DNA of 64,000 bases, from positions 10,603,608 to 10,667,607 of the forward strand of contig CM063246.1 in assembly GCA_032158295.1 (NCBI GenBank), read 5' to 3'. This document shows positions 34,101 to 49,100 of the stretch, piece by piece. The stretch comes from Pycnopodia helianthoides (Eukaryota; Echinodermata; Asteroidea; Forcipulatida; Asteriidae). How positions within the stretch are numbered: the stretch's first letter is position 1; the number at the start of each line of letters is the position of its first letter. Under the pieces are notes generated by a model. That model made no database searches, had not been told where the DNA came from, and saw only the letters and a program-made list of their open reading frames with translations. The translations under genes were made by a program, and so were the position numbers.

Positions 34101-37100
34101 GTCTATAGTACCTGACATAATGAGAGGCTCCACCGTCTTGTACGGTACTTGGATCTGCTCCAGGGTGTCCGCATCTTTCTGGATGAGTGGAAGAAGGCTC
34201 TGGTAGACGCTGAACTGAAACTTCTTAAGGAGTTGTGTGAAGGGATGGTCCGGACAGGCCAGGATGTGGCTGATGAGCGAGTGGATGAATTTCAGATCCT
34301 TGGGCGTCTCGCGGAGCTTTTCCCTCCATTCCAGAAGCCAGGACTGCAAACAAAAATGATAATAATAATAATACGAGATATTTATATAGCGCATAATGCA
34401 GGAGCCTCTATGCGCAACACAAATACAAAAACAAACAAAAACAATGAAATTAAATAAATAAAGCATTGTTACACAAATGAAGATTCAAACAAATGAGTCT
34501 TTAAAAGTCCCTTAACCCTCTAGCTGTCTGACCATTCAATACCATTCACTGTGGTTTTGAATGATAGATAAACTATGCCAGCCTGCAATATGATACCATG
34601 AGGGAATGCATGTACACAGTACACAGTTAGTTCTGTGCACAGGTTGTGCCACCGTACACAACCTTGGCAGTCGAATGGTTTCAAATGGTTGGTCAACTCA
34701 ATGGAAAATGTTACCAAGAGTCACTGAGAGTAGGAGGGTTAAACATCTGAAAAGAGCCAGTTTGACCAATATGAAGGTGTAAGTCATTCCATAACGAAGC
34801 TGCAATGAACTGGAAGGCTCTTTGACCATAGAATTTAGTGGAAAAAGTAGTTGGAGTCAGTAGGGATTGGCCAGCAGAACAAAGAGGACGAACAGCAATG
34901 TATTTACGCAGGAGATCAGACATATAGACAGGATAGGCCACGAAGAGCTTTTAAAGTAATGAGATTTAACTTGTACGCGATATGCAATTTGATCAGGAGC
35001 CAGTGGAGTTCTTGTAAGATAGGTGTAATATGTTGAGAACGAGGTGTTCATTTCCGGGTTTTGCGGTTATGTTAATAGCTTACTGTAAATGTGTCCGTTG
35101 CTAAGGACATCCTACACTTTAATGCATAATGGCGCGAGATCCAGCCATAGCGGTAGCTGTAGCCACCAATTCGGACTCAGCCTTAGTGCACTAGTTAGCT
35201 AGTAGTGACATTTTATCTGAGGACTTATAACAAAAGGAACAATAGGTCCACGATTGCCATCACAAAGGAAAATAATGGGGTCCAGTTTAAAAGGCGGGTC
35301 CACGATTAGAGGCCAACACACTTGTGTATTCAACTGACATGATCTTAAAATGACTTGCATTAGAACAGCAGTCACATGAAAATGTCATACTGAAAGAAGT
35401 CTTTAATTTTCTAAAAAGTAAAATCTTACCTCATTATTTTCAAACTCCATGACGCTAGCGTAGATCTGTCTGAGTTCAATCTCCATTTTAGTCGGCTCTC
35501 CAGTGGAAGAGAACCTCCTTGCAGCTTCTTCCTGGAGTCGTCGGTGTCGCTCATGGATCTTCTTAGCAAGCTGATCACTCAACGGGTCAAGGGTCAATAT
35601 TTAAAAAGACCTCTAGATTGAAGCCTGTGCTAAATGTCACACTTTTGCTGTGTCTAACTCAAATGATTTTCGTATGGCAAAAGTGCAGCTATTAAAAAAA
35701 ACTGGTGTCCAACTTCAAATTCAGTAAACCGGTTTGCCGCACTGGTTTGAAGCTGTCAATTTACAAAAGCTTTTTGCATACCTATTATACCAAAAACATC
35801 GCCCAACTGATAACTCCATTCAATTTGACATGGCAAAAGCGTGGCGTTTGTCACCATGCAGAGCTTGCAGTGTCAAACTTGAATCAAAAGTTTGCACTAA
35901 ACGCCACTCTTTTGTTATTATTAATTCATCCCTTGAAATTGTTTGAGTTCGGCACGGCAAAAGTGCAACGTTTAGCCGAGGCCTGAATCATCAACTGCGT
36001 TATCATAGAAGAAAGAGTGAATTACTTTTTTTAATGAAAACTGGCAGACTTTACACCTTTCGGTTATCTGAACATATATCAAAAAACCTGATTTGGAACA
36101 GAAACTCAAAAAATAGAAGTGTTACAATGGCTGTCAAAGGATACCCCTGCTTCTCTTGCTCTTGCGATGGCCATATTTTCCATTAACCTCCGTTGTAAGG
36201 CAAGGTTCTGCAGAAACAAAGAGAAAAATGCTAAAAAGGATCAGTAATCGTTGATAAAAATGCATAGTCTTTTTTAAGAAACCAAATTAAATCACAGTTG
36301 TCAAGCAGGCATGATATTTGGTCCTTGGAAGATTTTATCGAGAACCGGGCTGACTTACATTGTATATATACACACATGGTGTAGGTTTTAATAGACTTTT
36401 CTGGCTATTGAATCACAATTTTCCTGATTTTTTACAAAGGGCAAAAGTCATATTAGCATCGGGCCAGTAAACTCATGACCAGACAAGTCCGGCAATCTTA
36501 TGTTTTTCAATTCAATAAAAATACATGTACCTCACTCTATAACATCTTGAACAGAAACAAATTAGGCCTATGTTAAAATGTTGACTTTGAGTCTAACAAA
36601 AAAAATTCTTTCAATTCTACTGAGTAATGATTGAAATATACTTAATACCCTAACAGACAAACGAGGGTAAATCATCTCTTACATGTCTTAGTGCTTGTTC
36701 AAATAAAAACAGTTAAATGCATGTTGACCCTTTAGCCACTGGACCGCCCAGCTGCCCAAAGCGGTACACTGTTACACGCGGTAGGAGAAATAGCTCACTA
36801 GCCACTTAAAAGTGTTTATTTGGAGAAATAAAAGTAACATCAAAATGAACTATATTGGTATAGATCAAGTCAATAGCAATCATTTTTAATTTCCCCCTTT
36901 CACAGTTGCCTTGCTAAATGTTAACGCTAGTGATAATGACATAATTGTGGCTCTCATCAACACCACGCTCATTTGTAGCCAAAAATGTAATTTTCTTTCA
37001 CCATGATGATTCTGTAAAAAACTATAATGCCTAAGTAGCAATTAATCAGTATGAGCAACTGATGCCACGTAAAAGCTTTCACAAAAGTATATTGTGTATT

Positions 37101-40100
37101 GCACTAAAAATAACCGCCATAAAATTTACCGATAAACATTGACGAGAGGCACTTAATATTCCCAGAGGGCTTATCACTTGCTGAATTGAAATAAGCTGTA
37201 ATTATCAGGTTAAAACATTGTTTTTGTAAATAGGCCTAATAAGCCTTGGGTATCTTTTAAAATTTGAACCAAGTTTCTAGCAATTTTCTGCAAGAGTCTT
37301 GATAACTAAAAACAAATTCGGAAAACTTGGGCAGTGCAGGGACTAGAGGGTTAAACTGTGCAAGGTTATCTCTCCTCAATTTGAATCTGGTCTTGTAAAA
37401 TTATTTCAGGTCCAGTAAACATTTTGAAACACATGTACAAGTCCTGTGGTCTTATGGATCCCCCCCCCCCAAATTCGAGCCCAATAGAAAGCTGCGCGAG
37501 TGCAGCACACTATTCCTGTAACAACCAATGTGATATACCCATAGCAACCATGTACTACACCCATTGCAACCAATTTACTACACCCATAGCAACCACTGTA
37601 CTACACCCATAGCAACCACTGTCCTATACCCATAGCTACCAATGTACTAGACCCATATCAACCAATGTACTAGACCCATATCAACCAATGTACTATTATA
37701 GTTCATTGGTTGCTATGGGTATAGTATACCCATAGCAACCAATACCCATAGCAACAGCAACCTCTTGGTAAAAAGATGTCTGGGCACAGTATATGTATGG
37801 GGTGTTATAAAAACAAATATTGACTGCTTTTACTCATGCTACACATGGGTTAATTTTTTAAGGATTTAAAAACTACAACTCCCACGATGATCCTCGAAAG
37901 GTTTTATTTTCCCTCCGCCTTTGCCTTGGGAAAGACCATTGCTCCAGGGATTACCTCGGGAGTCGTTGTATTCGAGGCAGTTAATATTTGCATAACAATA
38001 CCCGAAGAAAAAGACAAATCTATAAAAAAAAATCCTCAAAAATTGCAGTTCTACAATGTATAATCATGTTAAAAATAATGCACCTCTCAATCTAATTCGT
38101 ACTGTGATGCCACAAACATACAAAACTAAAATGTGAAAAATGTAGACCTACTCAAAAATGATTAAAGGTAGGTTCATAGTTTGGTAAATACTCAAAAAGT
38201 TAATGACCATAAAAACTTACTTGGTTAGAAGCACTGCAGCTGTTGATAGTATAAACTATTTTGAGAAAGGATTTGGTTTTGATACTTTTTCACCCCAAAA
38301 CATTTGAATCTGAGAAGCGCTTAATGCTTTAACCGTTTCTCAGATTTCTGAGGTCTAACTTTTGTGGTGTCCGTTCACAAATGTGCGGCCAGAGACGCGG
38401 TTGGTACCCACTACCACATCGCTAAACGTTGGTGGAATCAACATTCTTGATGAAAATACCAGGATGTTTTTTTGCTGTTTTCTCAAGAAGAAGACACTGT
38501 AATTAGCTGGAACTTTCACAGGTGACTTTTATTGTATCTTTATTGATAATTTGGCCTACAAAGCAGCATCGTGTTGACAAAAACAAATCTATGACCCCAC
38601 CTTTAAGTTAGATTTTCCCTCGAGAAAAAAAAGAGTTCCTTCCTAACACATGTTTCATACGATCCTCACCCCAATGTTGCCTACCGGCCACCACTAGGCT
38701 TCATGAACCACACGCACAATCCTCACGGTCAAATCACCGCTAGTATCTATCCAAATATTCCAGTCTCTCATTGAAGACACCCGGTGAAGGCTGATCGAAA
38801 CGTTGAATAACACACAACTTCTCCAGACCACATACTTTGCTCTCCCGATAAAAAAACGTAAACTTTTTCTAATAGAATCTCCCTGATGAGAGAAGACAGG
38901 GTGAGCCCAACTTAGTCAGAAGTACAAATGGTACCAGACAATTTAGCAGTCAAAACACCAGGTGACTCTCTCTTGAGGAACTACGCAAGACAGCTGTGGT
39001 CATGACACACACACAATGGGTCTCCATGTGAACGACACAATGTGTCATCCCCCCTCATAGTCTGCTACACGTCAGTAGCTTGTATGACTCAAGACCAGGG
39101 ACCCAGATTCATGAAGCCAGTAAGCACCAAAAACTCGCTTAGCACTAAAAAGAATCAAGCTTAGAAGTTAGCAGGTTACCAGCCTAATTTCTACATGGAC
39201 ATCATACACGTTGGTAATTATGCAACCCCAGCCGCTTGCTAAAAGCAATTTGATTTGCTTCAAATACACAGGCCCGATTCTTCACTGAGGCAAAGGAGGC
39301 AATTGGTCGCTGGTGTCCCAAGGAATAGTCCAGTACAAATGTCAATTCCTGTCATTCATGTAGAGGTGCCCTTTACCATGTACAGTAGTAAAAACTCACT
39401 TGCCATATTCACCTGGTCCCAATTCCAAAGAGCTGCTTAAGCCTCAAAAGTGGCTTAGCACAACAAAATCTTGTTACCAGAATAAGGTTATCAGCCAAAA
39501 TACCATGTCATATACTATCTGTAACTGTACATTTCTTATTTTTGCCAAGCATAAAATTGTTAAGTAGTATTTTCTGCATAAGCAACTCCATGACATTGGC
39601 CCACGGAGTATTAGGCATGTATTATACATTGTACATGACATGTACAGTGTGTAACTGCAAGAAATTTAGCAAACAGGTGACTGTTTCAACACCTTTAAAA
39701 AGTGTACCTTTGGTTTTTAAAACCATTTGATTGAATTAATCCTTTATAAATGTAGATATACAATGAAACTAACCAGTGAAAATTTCATTTCAAAAGGTGG
39801 TAGCAGTTTTTGAGGTATCGCCAACAATCTTGAGCGGTTATAATTAATAATCCATAATTTGAATACACAATCTGAGAAACGTTTAATGCAGAAACTTTTC
39901 TCAGATTGAAATGTTTTTGAATCCCTCTCTCTAAAACCTCATTCCTTTTATAAGGGAATCGCTTCTCAACATGTTATTATCAACAGCTGCAGTGCTTCTT
40001 ACTGAGTAAGTTTTTGTGGCCATTTTTTGGGGGGAGTAACTACCAAAGGTGTACCCTCCCTTTAAATAGAGCCAGCTGTCATCCACAAACTTCTAATATA

Positions 40101-43100
40101 TGTTTTTTTTCTTCAATAAATGCACAACTGTTCAGGGACAAATTGCGGCTTGATTTTGATTGCCCATTCATCCCGGGGGCTTTACAACAATAGAGGAGTG
40201 ACTTCCAAGTGTTGCCACGATCACAATGTAAAGGTGACACATTGACAATCATGGTTTAAACACGGTTAAGGAAAGGTGCGTCTGATGACACATCAAAAAC
40301 ACATTTCTTTTTACTGTGACGTCATCAGGTGTCAAATTATGGTAATTCAAAGCTTATTACCTAAAAAAAAAATCATATCTCCTGAACCACATGTCATAAA
40401 GTCACAATGTCTGTATTGTATTGTAGCTTACAACACTTGCAACATTTTATATAAAAACATGACCCACTTTGACCTTTACTTTGGGTCCAAACAGGAAGCT
40501 CAAAACATTTACTCCTTATGTTACAGCATCACACATAAATCTGTCTACACAAAAAAATTGATTTCATAACAAGTTTGAATGTCTGAATTGTGATTTTTAA
40601 TGGCAAACCATTGACGATGTTGACGGGTTACAGTGTTTGGCAAAGTTAAAAAGTCTTTACTCATCATACATGACGCAATTAGATCAGATTACATGCTAAA
40701 TCCAGCCCCAATTTCATAGAGCTGCTTACATGCTTCAGCAGAAAAATTGTGCTTAACAACTTTTTGCTACAGTGTAAGAAAATAAGCAGGATACCAGTCA
40801 CAGATGGTACATGTGACATTTTGGCTGGTAACCTTATTCTGGTGAGCAAAATTTTGTTGTGCTTAGCCATTTTTTGTGCTTAAAAGCAGCTCTATGAAAC
40901 TGGGCCCTGGTAACATCAAAGGTTCAGTGCAAACATTATTTGCACATTCAGATTTTTTGTTTAGGTACTTCCTCCTTCAGAGACAACGAACGCCAGGCGC
41001 ATAAATTAACCTAAACTCCCTTGTATCAATATTCAAAGGGAAGTTCTTGACAGTTTCTTCAACTGAACCTCAAGTCTTTATAAAACGAACATACTGTGTG
41101 TATTAAAAGGCTAGTCCTTAACTTCAGCTTCTTTTATTTATAAGTTCTAAAAGATAAACTATAGCTCAAACATTGAAACAATTTTTTCAATTTTTATAAT
41201 TCATATTTTTTTAATACATATTTTAAATTGAAGTATTGTTGCAATTTAGCATCATGGCTGACTGGAACAACAGGCTACAAATTAACCTCCGATTTCACGA
41301 CACTTTCTGAAACTGCGTAAGTCCACTTGCGCAACATTTATTGCGTAAGTTGTGCACCACTAACACAAGAAATCTTGCACAAGTGGACTTTAGGCAGTTG
41401 CGTACATTTTTGTGAAATCGGCTGCAGTCCAAATTTCATCTTTTAGAGGGCAAGGCCAGGTTCATTTTTTTCAAAGGGCACTTTCCCATTGGAAAAGTCT
41501 ATGGGAAACTTTTGAAAGGGCGCACAGGCCAAGAACAGGGCAATGGAGGCCATGGCCAATTGGGCCTCCGTGTAAATTTTTAAATTTTGTTTAGCCTTCA
41601 AGAAAGACTCTGCTTTGGTCAAAACGTTAGGCCATTAACAATTTTGTGCATTATTTCCAGGCCTGACAGATCAATAAACCAAGTCTCAGTTTTATTTTCC
41701 GATGATTGCTAGAGCAAAATTGTGCCAAGCGGGGGAGGTGTACATGTACGATGGTATCACATCAAAACAGACAACAATTAAGGGGGTTTGTCCCATGCAG
41801 CAATCGTTAATAACTGCATCCTTTCACAGTCCATCAATCATGCCTGTCAAGGGAGTCAGCAAGAACAAACATCAACCATATCATGAATTCATCTCCAATA
41901 TTGAAGGTCAATTTCAGGGGGGTTTAAAAACTTACCTCCTGCAAAAAAGCAGTCAAGTTACCAAACGAGGACTTAATAATATCCATGGCTTTGGCGACTT
42001 GCGTGAGGAGCAAGAAGCCATCTGCAGAATTGGAAACCATCCTCTCTCGGACCCAAGAATGCGTGACTTAAGACCGGGGAGATTTGGCAGCGATTTGTCA
42101 CTTGGTCAAACCAGCGATGATCTCTTGGGATTCGGAACCCAACAACCACAAGTCAATGTCAATGTCAGAACAACGACTCTGATCTGAACTGTCTTTTTCC
42201 CCACAATAGATCTTGATCCCATCTTCAGGTTTTTGGCCAGAACGTGGAGACAAGAATTTATCAAAATTTGCTGTAAGCTGTTTAAAAAAATAAATAAGGC
42301 GAACAAAAATGCCTACTTACAAAACTTCTTCAAGTAAAAAAATTTAAGAGAAATTAAGTAGGACGCCCACATTCAGAACAGACACCACTCTGTATAATGC
42401 TGAGGATCACATCCAAAGATTGACAAGTTCCATACTGGCATGCAGTTTGTGAATGATCTGCTTAGTGTGGTCTACATTTTGTGAATGATCTGTTTAGTGT
42501 TGTCTACGTTACTTTTTATGGACATGAATCTCTCTCCATGCACACCCAGTAGAAATAAATCAGCACCAACTACTCTTTATTTACCCTTGGAAGTAGAATA
42601 ACTGCATACAATGCATTGAGTATTTTGTGCTGGTCATGCTGGTTGTTGTCCACATTACTGCAGGACATTTCAATCCCTCTCTGTGGCTGACACTACCAGT
42701 ACATAAATCAGGATGCGTGTGTAGCCAGTCAAGAGTAAACTTGTCAAGTAAATGTTAGGATCACCCACAGTAATTATATTTTCGATGGGTTTCGAGGCAT
42801 TGCGTGGTGAGGTGAATTCATGTGTATTCGGTTTGCGGTACCACCTACAATACTTTGCTGTGTAGATTTTGGTCTTTGAGAACTGTCTTGCTATTTGTTC
42901 TACTGCCGCGGAGTATATTTCGGAATAGACCTTAATGCATATGACCTCATTTGAGTAGGGCGCCCTCGGCTACAGGTCAAAAGAAGGTTGCTCATTGGCC
43001 CATCCTGCACGTCACACGTACATAGATGTGCGTTTTCCATTGCTTCATCATCGTTTTACCTCTAAGATGGCGGCGTGATGATGTCAATGTAGGCCCATAA

Positions 43101-46100
43101 GGTCCATTGTCAATCCTAAATATCACGTACATGTACCATTTAGTGGAACATTGATTAGCAAATAAAAACAACGAGAAATAATAGGGAACCAGTCTAAAAC
43201 CCCCAAACCCATCCAAAAGGTGTTTTGGCTGGTAACCTGCCTCTGGTAAAGCAGAACCCATTCACCTGGGACCAATAATGACCTACACAGGAAGCGACGC
43301 CGACGCATTGGAAAGGTGGACACGGTGGATGACACATAATATGACATGATCCAACAAGAAAAGACCCAGTGGTATCTCCAAAAAGTCAACCTGTGGATTG
43401 CCCAACCACGCCCAACTTCCCACTCCCTCAAACTCCCAAGCCCAACCCCCATGAGAGGAGGTTTTTCTTTTCATTTATTGCTTTGTATACTCATAAGAAG
43501 CTATTACGTGATCAATTAATTTTCCATTTTATGTAAAACTGTACAGTTTCCAGTGCCACAATAAATCCAATTAAACTAAATTGGAGGATCATGTTGCGGC
43601 CTGGGCTATCTGTGGAAAATGCACGACTAGCAAATTTGTTTTTTTACAGGTTTCAAAAGTAAAATATTGTTGTCACATCTTTATTGCTTTGTATGCTCAT
43701 AAGAAGCTATTAGGTGATCAATTAATTTTCCATTTTATGAGTTACATGTAAAACTGTACAGTTTCCAGTGCCACAAGAAATCCAATTAAACTAAATTGGA
43801 GGATCATGTTGCGGCCTGGGCTGTCTGTGGAAAATGCACGACTAGCAAATTTGTTTTTTTACAGGTTTCAAAAGTAAAATATTGTTGTCACATCTTTATT
43901 GCTTTGTATGCTCATAAGAAGCTATTAGGTGATCAATTAATTTTCCATTTTATGAGTTACATGTAAAACTGTACAGTTTCCAGTGCCACAAGAAATCCAA
44001 TTAAACTAAATTGGAGGATCATGTTGCGGCCTGGGCCGTCTGTGGAAAATGCACGACTAGCAAATTTGTTTTTTTACAGGTTTCAAAAGTAAAATATTAT
44101 AGTTACACGTACATTAAATGTACTACAAGGTTTACAAAATTTGCCAAAATATGCATTTCAAGAAAGCTTTTATATGATGTTTCACATGACTATGCACAAA
44201 TATTAAGTGTTGCATGACTGACACAAGTTAAAACTTTGTGAAAAATTTGTGTCAACACGTTTGTACATCTAGTACATTGTATGTACCCTGTGCACAGCTC
44301 AGAAGAGTGTCCAAGTCAACAATTTGCAGAGTGCTGTTGTCACATCTGAAGCTGATTTCACAAAACTTTACGCATCTGCGTGAGCCCACTCGTGCAAAGA
44401 TTTCTTGCATTAGTGGTGCAAAACTTACACAGTAAATATTGCGCAGGTGGACTTACGCAGTTGCTTCGTATAGTCTAGTGAAATCGGAGACAGGTCTGAC
44501 GGCCCAGCCTGTCACCTATCCCTGTTCAAGATATAATACAGCGGCGAGTTGTTAACTTGGTGGGCCACAAATTACGCAGCCACTTCCAGAGATATTAACA
44601 CGGGATGTGCCCCAACGATCTTTCCCTTGCTGTCCCTCTAAACCCCCAACCCCCCCTGAGGCTGTCCCCCACTGCATGCCTCTCTGTCCAGTCACATCCT
44701 AGCACACAGTCATGGTTTTCAAAAAAAAAATGCAACTCCAAGATGTGTTCAACGAGTTTCTTTCTCCCGCACTGCTGCACTTTGGAATTCCTTGCCTGCA
44801 TCCTGTTTCCCTGCTGCCCATAATTCGTCCCAATTCAAGCGGAATGTGAACGGGTTTCTTTAAAACTTGCATTGTCAAGTCTATACAATTTCTTCTTTCA
44901 TCTCTTTCGTGTAGCACACACCTCGAGGGGCCTTTTGTGACTTGTGATGGGTGACTTTCATAAAAATACAGCGCCATCCCAGGGTTGGGTCCCGGGGGGG
45001 GGGGGGTTGGTGGGGTGGGGGGGTGGTCAGGCCCCCCTGCTCTGGATGTTTTTGAGGTTTTTACTTGCACCATCACATAATAATATCCGTAATTCCCAAT
45101 GTCTGCTTGCATCCAACCCACAATCATCATGACATTCCAGTTACTTTCTCCCCCCGCCCCCCCTTTTTTTTGGGGGGGGACTCCTCTCTGCATGCCCTGG
45201 TAAAAATCCTGGATCTACGCCGAATTCAGTCAAACACTTTGCATGTATTATTTTTATTATTATTTTTTTTAAGGAGTACCCCGTGAAAAACAAGCATAAT
45301 ATCCCATAGGGATAGCTAAGAGCTTATTTCAACAGACCATCCCACGATAAAAAACAAAAAGAAAAGAAAGGAAATAGTGGTTATTGGTCTATGCCTCACT
45401 CACTAGAAAGTGATGAGAGACATAACAATTAGCATCACACTGCAATCATAATTGCCGTAAAACAGGACGTTACTTAAGGTATTTATTTACTCTACTATAC
45501 GAAGCAACTGCGTAAGTCCACCTGCGCAATATTTATTGTGTAAGTTTTGCACCAAGGATGGCTAGTTCTTAAAGGGCTCGCCTCTCAACACTGCGGCACT
45601 GGTTCGATTCCTGGCTCGGGCCATTTTGAGAGTAGAGTTGTGCGTTGGTTCTTTCAAAGGCAACAAGGTTTTTTTTTCTCCGGGCTCTCCGGTATTCCTT
45701 CCTCTAGAAAATCTCTGGATGTGCTCTGTGGTAATGGGGTCAATGTGGCTGCCTTTACATACCTGCTGCTCGACCACCTTGACCATCTTTCACAATTCAG
45801 CTTCTTACAGTCTTAGCTGCGAGTAAGGATGATTAGCCTCCCAAATTATTACCATATGAGGTGACCACTTACATGTCTTCTTGAACCATTTCCATGACAA
45901 CCAGTTGTGAAGTGCCAGTAAGATTTTTCCAGAATGCAAGCACAAATGAACTTTCTCTGATGGGACACTTGAAGCATGGATTTGATTGGCCAGTGTGTAA
46001 GACGATGGCTTCCACTACTGTCTGCTGTTGGCTAACGGCTACATGGCATCTAACGGTAACACCTGGACTTTATTCCTCACAACCTTCCTCTTGACTTTCC

Positions 46101-49100
46101 ACAGCCAGCCTGCTAGTTTATCTCGGAATCGTTTGCTTGCAACGGTGTAGATCAACGAGGTGCCGAGGCACTTTAGCGACAGAAAGAAGATTGTAAAGTA
46201 GAAAAGAGAACGCATGAACTCACTGCCCCAATCGACACTGCTAAATTTGTCCACGAAGACCACTGCATTCAGAGGCAACTGCACTACCATGGTTAAAACA
46301 AACAGGCTTAATATTGTGAGGAGCATACTGTATTTAGCATGTTGTATGGCGGCACCACGGTCAACACCCCGTTTCTTAGCGAGGTGGTTAAATCTGATAA
46401 AGATCCGAACAAAACAGATAATCGTTGCCGTGGGGAAAAAGATCACATAGACAAAGAGATTTAAAAAGACAGTCACACTGTTTTCAATACATTTTTCTGA
46501 TTGTTCATCAATGTGTTTTGAGGGAATGACAGCTGATAACCACATAACTAGATTACACAGCCAGTTGAGAAGTATCAAACGCCGGGCCTTGATCCCGCAG
46601 GTGAACCACAAGCGATGCTTAACGGGATGGTAAAACGCACAGTACCGTTCCGCCGACATGAGACCAAAATTCACGACTGAGACAGAGTGCAGGTATGCCA
46701 GGGTCACATTGGTCATCCAAAGGCAGCCAATGTAATGCAACACCAGACTGTGGTCAGAGTGTCTTGTTCTCGGAATAACTATTTTCAGGATGACGAGGAG
46801 AGGCGTGCACAGATCCACCACGCACTGGTTGAGCTGGAAGAGAGGTATCGAGCGGGTATAAAATTTGCGCCGGGTGATGAACACGGCGCAAGCTAAACTG
46901 TTGCCGATGATTGCCACTGTGTTGAGCAACAGGCAGATCGCCTGAAAGACGGGTACGGCACGAAGATCAAATAAATCCGACGCAGACCTGTTAGCCATTG
47001 CTGAAATTGTCTGTTTTTTACATGTGTCGCGTGTATCTCGACTATTGTCAAATAGTTTCAGAGTAAGTGATTGTGTTCTCCACAAAAACTTATTACACGC
47101 TAGTATCAAAACAGACACTTGGAGGGTCTCAGCGTGTGATTGTTAATGGGATGGTGTCATGGAGTGTTTGAAGTTTCAGCCACTGAGTAGTCCTTCACAA
47201 TGCTTGGCTTTAGAGTCGTCTTCTGTCTCACAAATTTCACGTTGCTTGTCCACTGAACTAACCACTCTCGGAAATGGTCAACAAAAAACAATTTTCTCAA
47301 TTCTTCATGTTGGCTCCCCCACTGCCACCTGTACAAGGTACTTTAAAATCGACTGATTGCATATCACCAGTTGCTGCAACGCATCAAAACTAAACCTTGT
47401 GCAACTAAACATGTAATCCTTACGAAACCTTGGTTTGCACTAAGGACAAATACCGCATCGTACTGTAAACGTCTATAATCAAGTTCAAATCCCCCCATCC
47501 TCCATGGAAACCATTATTACATGTAAATCAGAACCCCTGATTAGTCCAGACATGACAAAGCATCGCCGTCTCCTCAGCCCTCAGTCCAATCCCCGGCAGT
47601 ATTTGTCCATTACCCCTCGTAAAGTAATATGCTTAAGTGGGCAATTAATTGTTGGCTCAAATAACAAGCCCCGGCTTTCTACATATTTCATAAGGTTGTG
47701 TCTCTAGGTAAAGTTCCATAATAAACAAATTATAAGTTAATTCAGCATGCTCAAAATAACAAGGCTTTCTAATAAAAAAAAAGTCAATGACACTAATTTT
47801 GACAAACTGGACTTGACAGTTGAATGGTAATAAAGATTCCCCAGTCTAATTATCATGCACTGCTTAACATAAAGTGGGGGAAAAATAGGCAGTTACACAC
47901 ATGACATGTAACAGTTAATACACATAATTTACTGAAAATTCTGCATTATTGGGACATTTAGTGGAGCTGCATTTTCTGATAAAAGTACGGCAAAATTTTC
48001 GAACAAATTTTGATATCGGTACACCATTATTTTTTTTATTTGAACCGTCTCGGCAGGCCTATTTTTGTTTCCCTTATTATGTTTGGCATATTTTCTCAGT
48101 CATGGTTTAATTTGTTTTGTTATGTACCTTTTACTGACTTGGAGTTGTTTTGCCAGTGTAAAAACCTAATTAAATAAGTGAATAAATAAAATAAACATGA
48201 CAAATATCTATTGTAGCCAATTATGTATCTTCCCTCTAAAATTATTGACTTTTATTATGGTTAGTATTACTGCTTAGCAATTTTGATTTTTTGTTGGTGT
48301 ATCGCATGAATTGTGCTTACCAGGTTGGTCTTGTTCTGCTTGCCTCTTCCCCTGCTCGTTTCCGTGAGTTTCACTAGCCTGGCTTGGTAAGAGCTCATTA
48401 AGCGCCGATTTTCCAAGTAAGCAGCTTCCAATGGTGTCAACTTGTCATTTCTGGGCAATACAAAAAAACAAAAGACAAGTTAATGAATCAGCCGTCGATT
48501 TCACCTAACTCTTCAAAACTTAGGATCAATCTTAGGACTTAGGACAAGTTAAGTTCCGTATCCATAGACGTTAGGACACATTAAACCCATCCTAAGTTAG
48601 GACGAGTTACTCATCCTAACTCGAGATAGGATTAATCCTAGCGCTTCATGAAATCGGCTGCTGGTCATCCTATTTAAACTTCCACTTTAAATTGTTAATT
48701 TTACCACAATAATAATAAAGCCATCATTAGGCAAAAACATTGTGAGGAGCCAGTCTTCACTGCGTGGTAATGACCAGGTTGGTGGCTGGCAGCTGCTAAT
48801 GGACAGAGCCGAAGGCAAGGTCCGTTAACCATGTTTACAGTGGCTAACACAAATCAAGGACCTTACCACGCAGTGTAAACCGGGTCCTCACACTGTTATT
48901 GCCATTTAACAGGAATTCAAAAGTGAAGCAGTGCATGGGAAGAAACTTAACCCAGTGTACTTTTGTGATTTCTGGTGTCGACTGAAGGACTGAGCATTGT
49001 TTAGATTATTTTAGACCCAGTTGTGTGACACAGTGGAACCCAGTTGTGTGACCCAGTAGAACCCAGTTGTGACCCAGTAGAACCCAGTTGTGTGACCCAG

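Noticed and set aside
41702..42187. 161-codon plus-strand ORF in VPS9D1 intron 5
   Set aside because: There is no recognisable domain or coding-like pattern, and an ORF of this length is expected a few times by chance in both strands of 64 kb. The same DNA, read on the minus strand, does not fit VPS9D1 either, as exons 5 and 6 already join in phase.
44699..45193. 164-codon minus-strand ORF
   Set aside because: It is driven by G/C runs and gives low-complexity Gly/Pro text. There are no homology features.
46214..46896. Plus-strand ORFs opposite the GPCR
   Set aside because: They are shadows of the receptor frame.
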